Shown here in pieces: positions 6,870 to 12,956 of a DNA stretch of 12,956 nt. The DNA lies in contig JAYUVR010000300.1 of the NCBI GenBank assembly GCA_043753955.1, forward strand, positions 1 through 12,956, in the 5' to 3' direction. Origin of the DNA: Archangium_A sp043753955. Its GTDB lineage: Bacteria; Myxococcota; Myxococcia; Myxococcales; Myxococcaceae. Position 1 is the stretch's first letter, and every line of letters starts with the position of its first letter. The notes beneath the pieces are model-generated. The model worked only from the letters and a program-made list of their open reading frames with translations. It was not told where the DNA came from and made no database searches. Made by a program: the position numbers and the translations under genes.

Positions 6870-7586
6870 ATGACTGCTTCTTTGCAGCTGTCAATTGTGA
6901 TTCCCGTCTACAACGAAGAGTCTATCGTTGAGCAGGCGGCCACCGAACTCACCGCAGGGCTCGACGCCCGCGGGTGGGACTATGAAATCATCTTCGCTGA
7001 GAATGGGTCTCGAGATCGCACTCAAGAGATTCTCGAGCGAATGACCAAGGCGAACCCTCGCCTACATTGGTTCCATTCTGAACGCCCCAACTACGGAGTG
7101 GCGCTAAAGGCAGGTATTGAAAAGGCGCGGGGTGAGGTGGTGGTGTGCGATGAAATCGACCTCTGCGACCTCGTTTTTTACGATCAAGTCGTCCCCATGT
7201 TGTTGCGACAGGAAGCTGACCTCATCGTGGGCTCCAAAGCGGCGAAGGGCTCGAGCGACCATCGACCCGTGATTCGGCGCGTCGCGACTCGGCTTCATAA
7301 TGGCCTGCTTCGCGCAACCTTAGGCTTCAAAGGTACCGACACGCATGGCCTCAAAGCTTTTCGCCGCGAACGGTTGATGCCCGTCATCGCCCGCTGCGTC
7401 GTCGATATGGACGTTTTTGCCTCTGAATTCGTGGTGCGTGCATGGAGAGACAATCTCGACGTGCGCGAGATACCGATTCAACTGCATGAAAAGCGGCAGC
7501 CCTCGATTCACCTTTTTAGGCGAGTGCCAAACGTACTCAAAAACGTAGCCCGACTGGTTTACGTCATTCGGGTGCGGGGCGAGTAA
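6870..7586 (+). CDS. Family 2 glycosyltransferase (DPM1/ArnC-like catalytic domain)
   Basis: Probably transfers a sugar from a nucleotide-sugar to a lipid carrier or glycan on the cytoplasmic membrane face. The GT-A fold start LSIVIPVYNEE is followed by a nucleotide-binding segment AENGSRDRT (usual form VDDGSxDGT). The position of the metal-binding DxD motif holds DEID (7149-7160), and the C-terminal TDTHGLKAFRRE segment matches the polyprenyl-phosphate glycosyltransferase branch. At about 238 residues, without C-terminal membrane helices, it is the soluble DPM1-type form. The start is uncertain. ATG 6870 gives the usual family N-terminus. ATG 6849 would add seven residues and directly abuts an inverted repeat, and neither start has a well-spaced ribosome site. 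It is the first gene of the plus-strand cluster, and its stop lies 9 nt before the deacetylase gene. The sugar and acceptor are unknown. Confidence 0.85.
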   Translation: MTASLQLSIVIPVYNEESIVEQAATELTAGLDARGWDYEIIFAENGSRDRTQEILERMTKANPRLHWFHSERPNYGVALKAGIEKARGEVVVCDEIDLCDLVFYDQVVPMLLRQEADLIVGSKAAKGSSDHRPVIRRVATRLHNGLLRATLGFKGTDTHGLKAFRRERLMPVIARCVVDMDVFASEFVVRAWRDNLDVREIPIQLHEKRQPSIHLFRRVPNVLKNVARLVYVIRVRGE

Positions 7587-7595
7587 CGGCTGCTC

Positions 7596-8525
7596 ATGCG
7601 CCTGTCAGCTCTTTCGGTCGACCTTGATTCGCTGCCTCACTACTGCCGCATTCAAGGTTTGCCCGAGCATTTGCTCGATGAAAAAGCACAGGCCCTGGTT
7701 GCGACCAAAGCCGTCCCCCGGTTGCTTGAGCTTTTTTCTCAGCACCGTGCTCCAGCGACTTTTTTCGTCATCGGCGCAGATGTGGCCCAGCCAGGTATGG
7801 AAGCTGCCCTTCGCGCTGCCCACGGCGTGGGCGTCGAATTGGCCAGCCATAGTTTTTCTCATGACTACGCGCTGTCGCGTCGAACTCAGGCCGACATCGA
7901 AGCTGACTTGCTTCGAGCAGAACAGGCCTTGGCCCCCGTCTCAGGGCCCGTGCGGGGCTTTCGAGCCCCGGGCTACACCCTGTCTTCTTCGTTGCTCAAG
8001 GCCGTGGCGGCGCGCGGGTATGAATACGATTCGTCTGCCTTTCCGGCTGTTCCTTACTATTTGGCCAAGGCCTCGGTGATGGGCGGCTTGTCTCTCTTAG
8101 GCCGTCCGTCGAGTGCGATTCTCGATTCACCCGAAGTGCTCTTCGCCCCACGTGTGCCCTATCGACCTTCGCTCGAAGCTCCCTATCGAAAGGGCCAGGC
8201 ACCGTTGATGGAATTGCCGATGGCCGTGGCTCCAGTGACGAGATTGCCCTTCATCGGGACCTTTGCCACCACCATGCCTTGGCCTTTGGTTGAAGCGATT
8301 TTCCGTACGCTTCGGGGCGACGTGCTTTTTAATTTTGAGCTGCACGCGATTGACGTGCTCGATGCAACCGACGGCATACCGTCTGAATTGGTCGCTCAGC
8401 AAAGAGATCTCAAGGTGCCGGTCAGGGTCAAACTTGAGCGACTGGGAAAGCTGTTTGCCTGGCTGGGCAGCGATCGCGATCGGGTGACCGTGCTCGAGGC
8501 GGCCCGGCGTTTGAAGACACCATGA
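7596..8525 (+). CDS. Polysaccharide deacetylase, NodB/ArnD-like
   Basis: A carbohydrate esterase family 4 type enzyme that removes an N-acyl group from a sugar, here probably on a lipid-linked precursor or envelope glycan. In the 309-residue product all expected catalytic elements are visible. These are the metal/base aspartates in SVDLDS (Asp9, Asp11), the metal histidines in HSFSH (His85, His89), the RAPGY motif with Arg123, and a late LHAID with His250 as likely general acid. No signal peptide or membrane helix is evident, which suggests a cytoplasmic enzyme like ArnD rather than a secreted chitin or peptidoglycan deacetylase. The gene begins 9 nt after the glycosyltransferase stop and overlaps the next gene by 4 bp (ATGA), consistent with translational coupling. 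The substrate is unknown. Confidence 0.9.
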   Translation: MRLSALSVDLDSLPHYCRIQGLPEHLLDEKAQALVATKAVPRLLELFSQHRAPATFFVIGADVAQPGMEAALRAAHGVGVELASHSFSHDYALSRRTQADIEADLLRAEQALAPVSGPVRGFRAPGYTLSSSLLKAVAARGYEYDSSAFPAVPYYLAKASVMGGLSLLGRPSSAILDSPEVLFAPRVPYRPSLEAPYRKGQAPLMELPMAVAPVTRLPFIGTFATTMPWPLVEAIFRTLRGDVLFNFELHAIDVLDATDGIPSELVAQQRDLKVPVRVKLERLGKLFAWLGSDRDRVTVLEAARRLKTP

Positions 8526-9985
8526 ATCGATGGTCAGTGGTGGTCGCCACGCGTGATCGCACCTGGTCCATCGAATTGGTGGGTGGGCGGACAGCCGTGG
8601 TGGGAGAAGGCAAAGGGGCTTCTCTTGAAATTGCTGACGCGGGTTTGGCTGCCCGTCACGTTTCGCTCTTGCCCCGCGACGAGGGTGTTTTGGTCGAGCC
8701 GTTACGCGGCGGTGGTGACGTGTTGGTCAATGACGTATCGACCTTGACGCAGAGCGTGCTTCGCTCTGGAGATGAGCTGCGAATCGGCCGGGCGCGCTTG
8801 CTCTTTTCGATGGTGCCTTCAAGCGCCGCCGTGCGCACTCGAGTCTGCGGGCACGACGAAGTGATGAGTCGGCTTGCAGAAGAAGTGCGTCGGGCCGGCC
8901 TGCAGCGCCCCATAGGGCTCGCGTTAGTGGCTTCGCCCGGTCTCAACGTGGCTGCTCGACATGCGTTGGTGCGCCGCGTGGTTGACGAAGTCGAAAAGAC
9001 AGGTGCAACAGCGTGCTTTGGTGAATTGTCGACCGAACTGTTGCTCATCGTGGTTCCCGAAGTCGAGCTGGGCGAGCTGACGATGCTGCTCAATCGATTG
9101 CCTCAAGTCGCAGGCCAGCGTGCGGTGGTGGCTAAGGCTTTGGCTCCGCAAGATGGCCTCGATGCGCACACCCTGTTGGGCGCCTGTTGGGATGCTTTGA
9201 TGGGTGAAGTGGCAGATCGAAGCGACCCCGTCTACGTCAACCCGTCGATGGTTCGCCTTTCGGCTTTACTTGAGTCGCTGGCCTCTTCACCCGGTGGGGT
9301 ATGCGTGGTCGGAACTCCCGGTTCAGGCCGGCGAACCTTGTTGGAAAGACTCGCTCGGAGCGCGGGAAGGCGACTTTCGGTGGTGTCTGCTCTCGATGCG
9401 TCTTTGCTCTCGCGCGTGCTGGCTCGTTCTGGCGACTGGGTTTTGGTTCGAGATGTCGACCGCCTCACCCCTCATGCGCTGCTTGAGCTCAACGCGCAGG
9501 TGAAGACGCGCTTGCTTGGTACAGCCACCATTGCGCCACCCGGTGAGGTCTTCGCTCACGTTGTTGAAGTACCGCCCTTGGTGGCTCGGCAAGACGAGGT
9601 GCTTCCCTTGGCTGAGGCCTTTGTTTCGAGGGCCCGGGCCGCTGTCGGTCGCCCGCGTTTAATTTTAGGAACAGAGGCTCGTGCGATGCTGCAAGCCTGG
9701 CGCTGGCCTGGCAATGTGCGTGAATTGGCCAACGTCATCGCTCGCGCTGCCCGAGCGACGGTGCGCGATGAAATCGGTCGTGAAGCGCTGCCCTCGCTCT
9801 TGTCGCTTGAAGCGACGGTCGATGATTTTCGCGGCTCGATGAAGTCGGCAGAGCGAGAATTGCTGCTTGAAACCCTGGCGCGCACCCGGTGGAATGTGAC
9901 GGCTGCAGCGACTCGCCTGGGCATGCCTCGAAGAACCATCGTGCATCGAATTGCAAAGTTGGGCTTGAAGCGGCCCTCGCGTTGA
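8522..9985 (+). CDS. FHA-domain regulator with degenerate AAA+ core and Fis-type HTH
   Basis: A 487-residue relative of sigma-54 enhancer-binding proteins. Residues about 22-97 form an FHA-like beta domain, but the usual GR is Gly28-Glu29 and the usual serine of SxxH is Ala43; His46 and Asn70 remain. Residues about 105-232 are an unassigned alpha/beta region. The AAA+ core (about 240-425) has Walker A GTPGSGRRT (264-272), with Arg where Lys is expected, and a Walker B-like LVRDVDRL (308-315). It lacks the GAFTGA loop, since only about 40 residues separate the Walker motifs. A sensor II segment RWPGNVREL (393-401) is well kept. The C-terminus (about 441-484) is a Fis-type helix-turn-helix ending in RRTIVHRIAKLGL. 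It probably binds DNA but is unlikely to activate sigma-54 in the normal way. It overlaps the deacetylase gene by 4 bp. Confidence 0.85.
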   Translation: MNRWSVVVATRDRTWSIELVGGRTAVVGEGKGASLEIADAGLAARHVSLLPRDEGVLVEPLRGGGDVLVNDVSTLTQSVLRSGDELRIGRARLLFSMVPSSAAVRTRVCGHDEVMSRLAEEVRRAGLQRPIGLALVASPGLNVAARHALVRRVVDEVEKTGATACFGELSTELLLIVVPEVELGELTMLLNRLPQVAGQRAVVAKALAPQDGLDAHTLLGACWDALMGEVADRSDPVYVNPSMVRLSALLESLASSPGGVCVVGTPGSGRRTLLERLARSAGRRLSVVSALDASLLSRVLARSGDWVLVRDVDRLTPHALLELNAQVKTRLLGTATIAPPGEVFAHVVEVPPLVARQDEVLPLAEAFVSRARAAVGRPRLILGTEARAMLQAWRWPGNVRELANVIARAARATVRDEIGREALPSLLSLEATVDDFRGSMKSAERELLLETLARTRWNVTAAATRLGMPRRTIVHRIAKLGLKRPSR

Positions 9986-10017
9986 GCCCTACGGCATGCG
10001 AAGAGAGGCCATTTTCC

Positions 10018-10035
10018 ACGTCTTTAAACGTCTTT
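10018..10035 (+). repeat. Short direct repeat in the gap before the nucleotidyltransferase gene
   Basis: ACGTCTTT occurs twice (10018-10025 and 10028-10035) with a 10-bp period, about one helical turn, in the 62-nt gap between the regulator stop and the next ATG. A flanking GGCCA/TGGCC pair (10008-10012 and 10040-10044) surrounds it. It could be a regulator binding site, but it is short enough to be chance. Confidence 0.2.
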
Positions 10036-10047
10036 CCCTTGGCCACC

Positions 10048-11016
10048 ATGTCCGTTTCAATGTTGGAGCTCTTTCAGACTTTGACGTCGTTTTCACCTCG
10101 CCCCATCGATTTGCGAACAGCTCCATGGGAAGCGTTTTGCGACTGGGCCATCGGGCAGGGGCTGGCGCCATTGGCAGCCCACAATCTCGAATATCGTTTA
10201 GGGGCTTCGGGGAGCCCTGAGTGGGTCAGACATCGGCTTCTTTCGCTCTACCAAGGCATTGCTAACGACAATGTGATGAAACTGGTTCATGTGAAGCGCT
10301 CGATCGCCGAGCTCGAAGGGCGAAAAATCGTGCTCGTGGGCGCTGCTTCATTTGCTGAAAGTCTTTACCCTCACGTCGCGTTTCGACCTGTCATAGACGT
10401 GCGACTGTTCGTTCCACCTGCAGATGTAGAGCCCTTGGCGAAGTGGTTGAGGCGGGGTGAATTTAAGGTTCAAGAGGGGGAAAGCGATCGCTTTGGTGCC
10501 TCTAAAGTGCTCTCAGACACTCGGACCGAGCTCTTTATCCACGCTGGGTTTTTCGATGACGAGCGCCAGAATGAAGCGTTGATGTCGCGCACCATTCCTA
10601 TGAAAGCTTTTGGTGCGTCGGCCCGAAGGTTTGATCTCGAAGACGCATTATTGGTGCACGTGTTGCTCATGGCGCGTTCCGGCTTTGAGGTGCCCATGCT
10701 CGACTTCATCGATGTGCGCGAATTGATATTGGGAGCTCCCTCGATGGGGGGCTCTTATTCGCGTGAAATCGATGCTCGCACTGTCAGCACTCGTGCTCAG
10801 AGTTGGAAATTGAATCGAGGTCTCTGGTGCGCCCTAAAAGTCGTAGAACGGCTCTGGCCTGAAACTCACGCACACGTCGCTCGGCTTCTCCCAGATGTGT
10901 CTTTCCCAGTGAGAGAAATTCTCGAGCGACTGGTGGTGAGCCCCTTGGCGGAAATTGGGCGTACCCAGGGGTTTAAGGGTGAAAATGCCCTGCGCTCGAT
11001 CCTGAGCGGTGATTGA
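10048..11016 (+). CDS. Nucleotidyltransferase-fold protein with altered DxD motif
   Basis: A 322-residue protein resembling the NTP_transf_5 type (uncharacterised nucleotidyltransferase family often found in exopolysaccharide clusters). The diagnostic segment lies at about residues 95-125: VGAASFAESLYP, then FRPVIDVRLFVPPADVEPL. This corresponds to the family pattern G-x-lYP, then R-P-x-x-D-i-D-l-l-V. Here the second metal aspartate is replaced by Arg119 while Asp117 remains, so catalysis is doubtful. A longer open frame reaches back to 9889, but it overlaps the regulator gene and its first 53 residues do not fit; ATG 10048 is preferred despite a weak ribosome site. It follows the regulator by 62 nt and ends at the start of the prenyltransferase gene. 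Its role, enzymatic or structural, is unknown. Confidence 0.75.
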   Translation: MSVSMLELFQTLTSFSPRPIDLRTAPWEAFCDWAIGQGLAPLAAHNLEYRLGASGSPEWVRHRLLSLYQGIANDNVMKLVHVKRSIAELEGRKIVLVGAASFAESLYPHVAFRPVIDVRLFVPPADVEPLAKWLRRGEFKVQEGESDRFGASKVLSDTRTELFIHAGFFDDERQNEALMSRTIPMKAFGASARRFDLEDALLVHVLLMARSGFEVPMLDFIDVRELILGAPSMGGSYSREIDARTVSTRAQSWKLNRGLWCALKVVERLWPETHAHVARLLPDVSFPVREILERLVVSPLAEIGRTQGFKGENALRSILSGD

Positions 11017-11036
11017 GCTACAGGCTTTTCCCAAGC

Positions 11037-11939
11037 ATGACTGGAGCCCTTCTCACAGACCGACCGCCCTTCGTCGTCGCTGCCGTGCGCGCGTTTCGCC
11101 CGAAGCAGTGGATTAAGAACGGGGTGTTGTTAGCGCCGCTGCTTTTCGCAAAGAGTGTCTTTTCCCCGAGGCTCGCCTTTAAGGCCGCAGTGGCTGTGGG
11201 CGCCTTTAGTCTTTTGGCGAGCGGGGTGTACATCGCCAACGACTGGTTTGATCGCGAGAAAGACAGACTTCACCCCGAGAAGAAAAAGAGGCCCATCGCT
11301 GCCGGGCACCTCTCGGGCGTCTCAGCAGCCCTGTTGGCCACCGTATGTTGGGTCGTCAGCGTTGCCGCTGGGTTGTGGCTGAGTCCTTCCTTTGCAGCTG
11401 TGTTGGGCCTCTATCTCATGCTTCAGGTGCTCTACACCGGCGGCCTCAAGCGGCTGGTGCTGCTCGACATCATGGCCATCGCCTTGGGTTTCATCTTGCG
11501 GGTGGTGGCTGGCGCCGAGGCCATCGACGTGATGGTTTCGAATTGGCTTTTCTTATGCACGCTCTTGTTGGCGCTCTTTTTGGGCTTCGCGAAACGACGC
11601 GCAGAACTGTCGTCGCTTGAAGATGCGAGTGCACATCGCGCCAGTTTGGCTGACTACACAGTGCCCTTGCTCGACCAGATGATGAGCATTTGTGCGGCCT
11701 GCTGCATCTTGGCGTACGGGCTCTACACCGTTTCGAAAGAAACGATGGATCACGTGGGCAGCGATCGACTGAAATTCACGGTACCCTTCGTGGTGTACGG
11801 AGTTTTTCGTTACCTCTTTTTGGTCCACAAGCGCGGAGCAGGTGGAGCGCCAGAGAAAGTGCTTTTAGGCGATTCGCCGCTGCTGATTGATATTGGGCTT
11901 TTCGTTTCAGTTGCAATTTGGGCCCTCTACCCGCACTGA
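11037..11939 (+). CDS. UbiA-family prenyltransferase, DPPR synthase-like
   Basis: An integral membrane enzyme of the UbiA superfamily, closest in motifs to decaprenyl-phosphate phosphoribosyltransferase, which transfers 5-phosphoribose from PRPP to polyprenyl phosphate. The sequence shows RPKQWIKN near the N-terminus, the first Asp-rich motif NDWFDREKD followed by KKKRPIAAG, and the second motif YTGGLKRLVLLDI. About eight to nine hydrophobic helices span the 300-residue product. ATG 11037 is chosen. A TTG at 11013 would give 308 residues and overlap the preceding TGA as TTGA, and neither start has a strong ribosome site. No partner oxidase (DprE1-like) or reductase is visible, because the cluster ends here, 6 nt from the convergent ptsN. 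The lipid and phosphosugar substrates are inferred from the motifs only. Confidence 0.88.
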   Translation: MTGALLTDRPPFVVAAVRAFRPKQWIKNGVLLAPLLFAKSVFSPRLAFKAAVAVGAFSLLASGVYIANDWFDREKDRLHPEKKKRPIAAGHLSGVSAALLATVCWVVSVAAGLWLSPSFAAVLGLYLMLQVLYTGGLKRLVLLDIMAIALGFILRVVAGAEAIDVMVSNWLFLCTLLLALFLGFAKRRAELSSLEDASAHRASLADYTVPLLDQMMSICAACCILAYGLYTVSKETMDHVGSDRLKFTVPFVVYGVFRYLFLVHKRGAGGAPEKVLLGDSPLLIDIGLFVSVAIWALYPH

Positions 11940-11945
11940 TTCGCC

Positions 11946-12407
11946 TCAGGCCTTGCTGTCTTCTTGAGCAATGAGCGTGTAAATGCTCTCAGCGGTGGTG
12001 GCATCTAAAAGGGCCTCGCGCAAAGCATCGCTGCGAAACAAACGGCTCACTTTGCTCAGGGCCTTCAAGTGCACTCCGGCTGAATTTTCGGGCGCTACCA
12101 AGGCAAAGAAGAAGTGCGATCGTTTGCCATCGCGGGCATCAAAATCGACGCCCTCTTTCGATACGCCAAAACAAGCGATCAGACTTCCCAAGTCAGTGAG
12201 ACGGCCATGGGGAATGGCCACCCCTTTTTCCATCGCCGTTGAACCGATTTTCTCTCGCTCGCGCAGCACGTCATGAATGCGCGGCATGGGTAACGAGGGG
12301 CTGACTTTCGCAAGCGTCACCGCAAGTTCTGAGAGGACGTCTGACTTGTTTTGGCCCGCCAACCGCGGGATGACTGCCTCGAGCTTGAGGAACTCGGTGA
12401 TGCGCAT
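11946..12407 (-). CDS. ptsN: PTS EIIA-like nitrogen regulatory protein PtsN
   Basis: A cytoplasmic EIIA(Ntr)-type protein, phosphorylated on histidine by the nitrogen PTS (EI-Ntr/NPr) and acting through protein contacts rather than sugar uptake. The 153 residues match the fructose/mannitol EIIA domain. The phosphorylation site is His67 in GVAIPHGRL, preceded by REREKIGSTAMEKG as in PtsN. No membrane EIIB/EIIC domain is attached. The gene lies downstream of hpf in the same orientation, the order found in rpoN loci. No Shine-Dalgarno sequence precedes the ATG, and a weak promoter-like sequence ends only a few bases upstream. It faces the prenyltransferase gene with just 6 nt between the two stop codons. 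Confidence 0.92.
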   Translation of the reverse strand: MRITEFLKLEAVIPRLAGQNKSDVLSELAVTLAKVSPSLPMPRIHDVLREREKIGSTAMEKGVAIPHGRLTDLGSLIACFGVSKEGVDFDARDGKRSHFFFALVAPENSAGVHLKALSKVSRLFRSDALREALLDATTAESIYTLIAQEDSKA

Positions 12408-12415
12408 CGCGCGGG

Positions 12416-12444
12416 CTGATACCCGAGGCCTGTTTGGGGTGCAA
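12416..12444 (-). promoter_or_regulatory. Weak sigma-70-like promoter candidate for ptsN
   Basis: On the minus strand TTGCAC (12439-12444) and TATCAG (12416-12421) are separated by 17 nt. The match to consensus is only partial (about 3/6 and 4/6). The expected transcription start would fall around 12409, next to the ptsN ATG at 12407, which would make a leaderless message and fits the lack of a ribosome site. This is a weak call. Confidence 0.22.
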
Positions 12445-12499
12445 GCTGCGGCGAGGGTAGGACGACGCTTTTCTTCTCTTTTTCAACGCAGGCAAGGCT

Positions 12500-12550
12500 C
12501 GGGCCTGACGTCTTCCTCTCAAAAGAAGCGAGGAAGAAGCATCAGGCCCG
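12500..12550 (-). other. Long imperfect hairpin between hpf and ptsN
   Basis: The 9-bp arm CGGGCCTGA/TCAGGCCCG (12500-12508 with 12542-12550) is stacked through a small internal loop on an 8-bp arm TCTTCCTC/GAGGAAGA (12511-12518 with 12530-12537), leaving an 11-nt loop. It begins 13 nt after the hpf stop codon. No T run follows on either strand, so it is not a textbook intrinsic terminator. It may attenuate or protect the hpf message. The rest of the 156-nt gap shows no gene. Confidence 0.6.
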
Positions 12551-12563
12551 CATTCGCTTCGTT

Positions 12564-12956
12564 TCAGCCCACCAATGAACGTTTTTCGACGGCCGAAGCC
12601 TCTATCAAACCGATGGTGCCATCTTTGCGATGGTAGACGACGTTCATTTCCATCGTGGTGGAATTGGTGAACACGTAGAAGTCATTGTTCATCAGGTCCA
12701 TCTGCATGATGGCTTCTTCCATCGCCATGGGGTGAGCGAGAAACTCGTTGGTTTTGACGATTTTCTGTGCGGCCTCAGAAATCTCGGTCACGGTGCCGTG
12801 GCCTTCGAAGACGTGGTGGCGCACCTTTCGTTCATCAACCAAGCCCTGCCGGTGATGCACGCGGTCTTTGCCGTGGTGGGTTTTGAGTTTTTCTTTGTAC
12901 CGCTTGAGCTGACGCTCGATTTTGTCCATGGCCAGATCAATCGAGGCGTACATGTC
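12564..12956 (-). CDS. hpf: Ribosome hibernation promoting factor, long form (C-terminal part)
   Basis: The gene runs off the right edge of the window; 130 residues of the C-terminal part are visible. The protein binds the 30S subunit and, in the long form, pairs 70S ribosomes into inactive 100S dimers during starvation. The visible start DMYASIDLAMDKIERQLKRYK is the end of the N-terminal S30AE domain. A linker with seven histidines in about 27 residues follows. The C-terminal dimerisation domain then shows MAMEEAIMQMDLMNNDFYVF and VVYHRKDGTIGLIEAS, a strong match to the Ribosom_S30AE_C family. The true start lies outside the window; the internal ATG at 12951-12953 is not the start. The hpf-ptsN order suggests rpoN upstream. 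Confidence 0.95.
   Translation of the reverse strand, partial: DMYASIDLAMDKIERQLKRYKEKLKTHHGKDRVHHRQGLVDERKVRHHVFEGHGTVTEISEAAQKIVKTNEFLAHPMAMEEAIMQMDLMNNDFYVFTNSTTMEMNVVYHRKDGTIGLIEASAVEKRSLVG

Noticed and set aside
6830..6931. A 33-codon open frame starting at ATG 6830, considered as a leader peptide.
   Set aside because: The start codon lies almost directly on the GGAG sequence, so spacing is unsuitable, and the peptide has no regulatory codon pattern.
9889..10047. N-terminal extension of the nucleotidyltransferase-like gene.
   Set aside because: It overlaps the 3' end of the regulator gene in another frame, and the encoded residues do not fit the family. ATG 10048 gives a normal length.

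Overview
The window looks like a chromosomal segment of a moderately GC-rich Gram-negative bacterium, most probably from the myxobacterial/deltaproteobacterial area. This taxonomic guess is an inference. It rests on the CxxC zinc-ribbon + GYF + TPR protein, the FHA/Fis-type regulator, and the hpf-ptsN pair that normally sits beside rpoN. Nothing indicates a phage, plasmid, insertion sequence or CRISPR array. The window divides into three blocks.

Block 1 (about 6-6779, all on the minus strand) reads, in transcription order: a 1457-residue membrane-anchored TPR protein, then serS (seryl-tRNA synthetase, GTG start), tRNA-Ser(UGA), tRNA-Ser(GCU), tRNA-Arg(ACG), tadA (tRNA adenosine deaminase), tRNA-Ser(CGA) and tRNA-Ser(GGA). 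Four serine isoacceptors that together can read all six serine codons lie immediately downstream of the enzyme that charges them. tadA sits 12 nt after tRNA-Arg(ACG), the classical bacterial tRNA whose A34 TadA converts to inosine. tadA has no Shine-Dalgarno sequence and is squeezed between two tRNAs, so tRNA maturation probably defines its mRNA ends.

Block 2 (about 6870-11939, plus strand) is a tight cluster of five genes that begins divergently from the TPR gene: a family-2 glycosyltransferase, a NodB/ArnD-like polysaccharide deacetylase, an FHA + degenerate AAA+ + Fis-HTH regulator, a nucleotidyltransferase-fold protein, and a UbiA-family prenyltransferase resembling decaprenyl-phosphate phosphoribosyltransferase. 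Together they suggest synthesis and trimming of polyprenyl-phosphate-linked sugars for a cell-surface glycan. Two members have lost signature residues. The regulator lacks the sigma-54-contacting GAFTGA loop, the Walker A lysine and the usual FHA phosphopeptide residues. The nucleotidyltransferase has DxR in place of DxD.

Block 3 (11946-12956, minus strand, convergent with block 2) holds ptsN (PTS EIIA-like regulator) and the C-terminal part of the long-form ribosome hibernation factor hpf, which runs off the right edge. A long inverted repeat lies between them. By analogy with other proteobacteria, rpoN is likely just outside the window.

The most unusual features are the serine-decoding/tadA cluster, the zinc-ribbon/PLPG-repeat/GYF/TM/TPR protein with nine tandem 60-bp repeats, and the decayed bacterial enhancer-binding-protein relative inside a glycan operon. 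No stretch longer than 300 bases lacks a gene. The largest gaps are 12408-12563 and 1023-1115.
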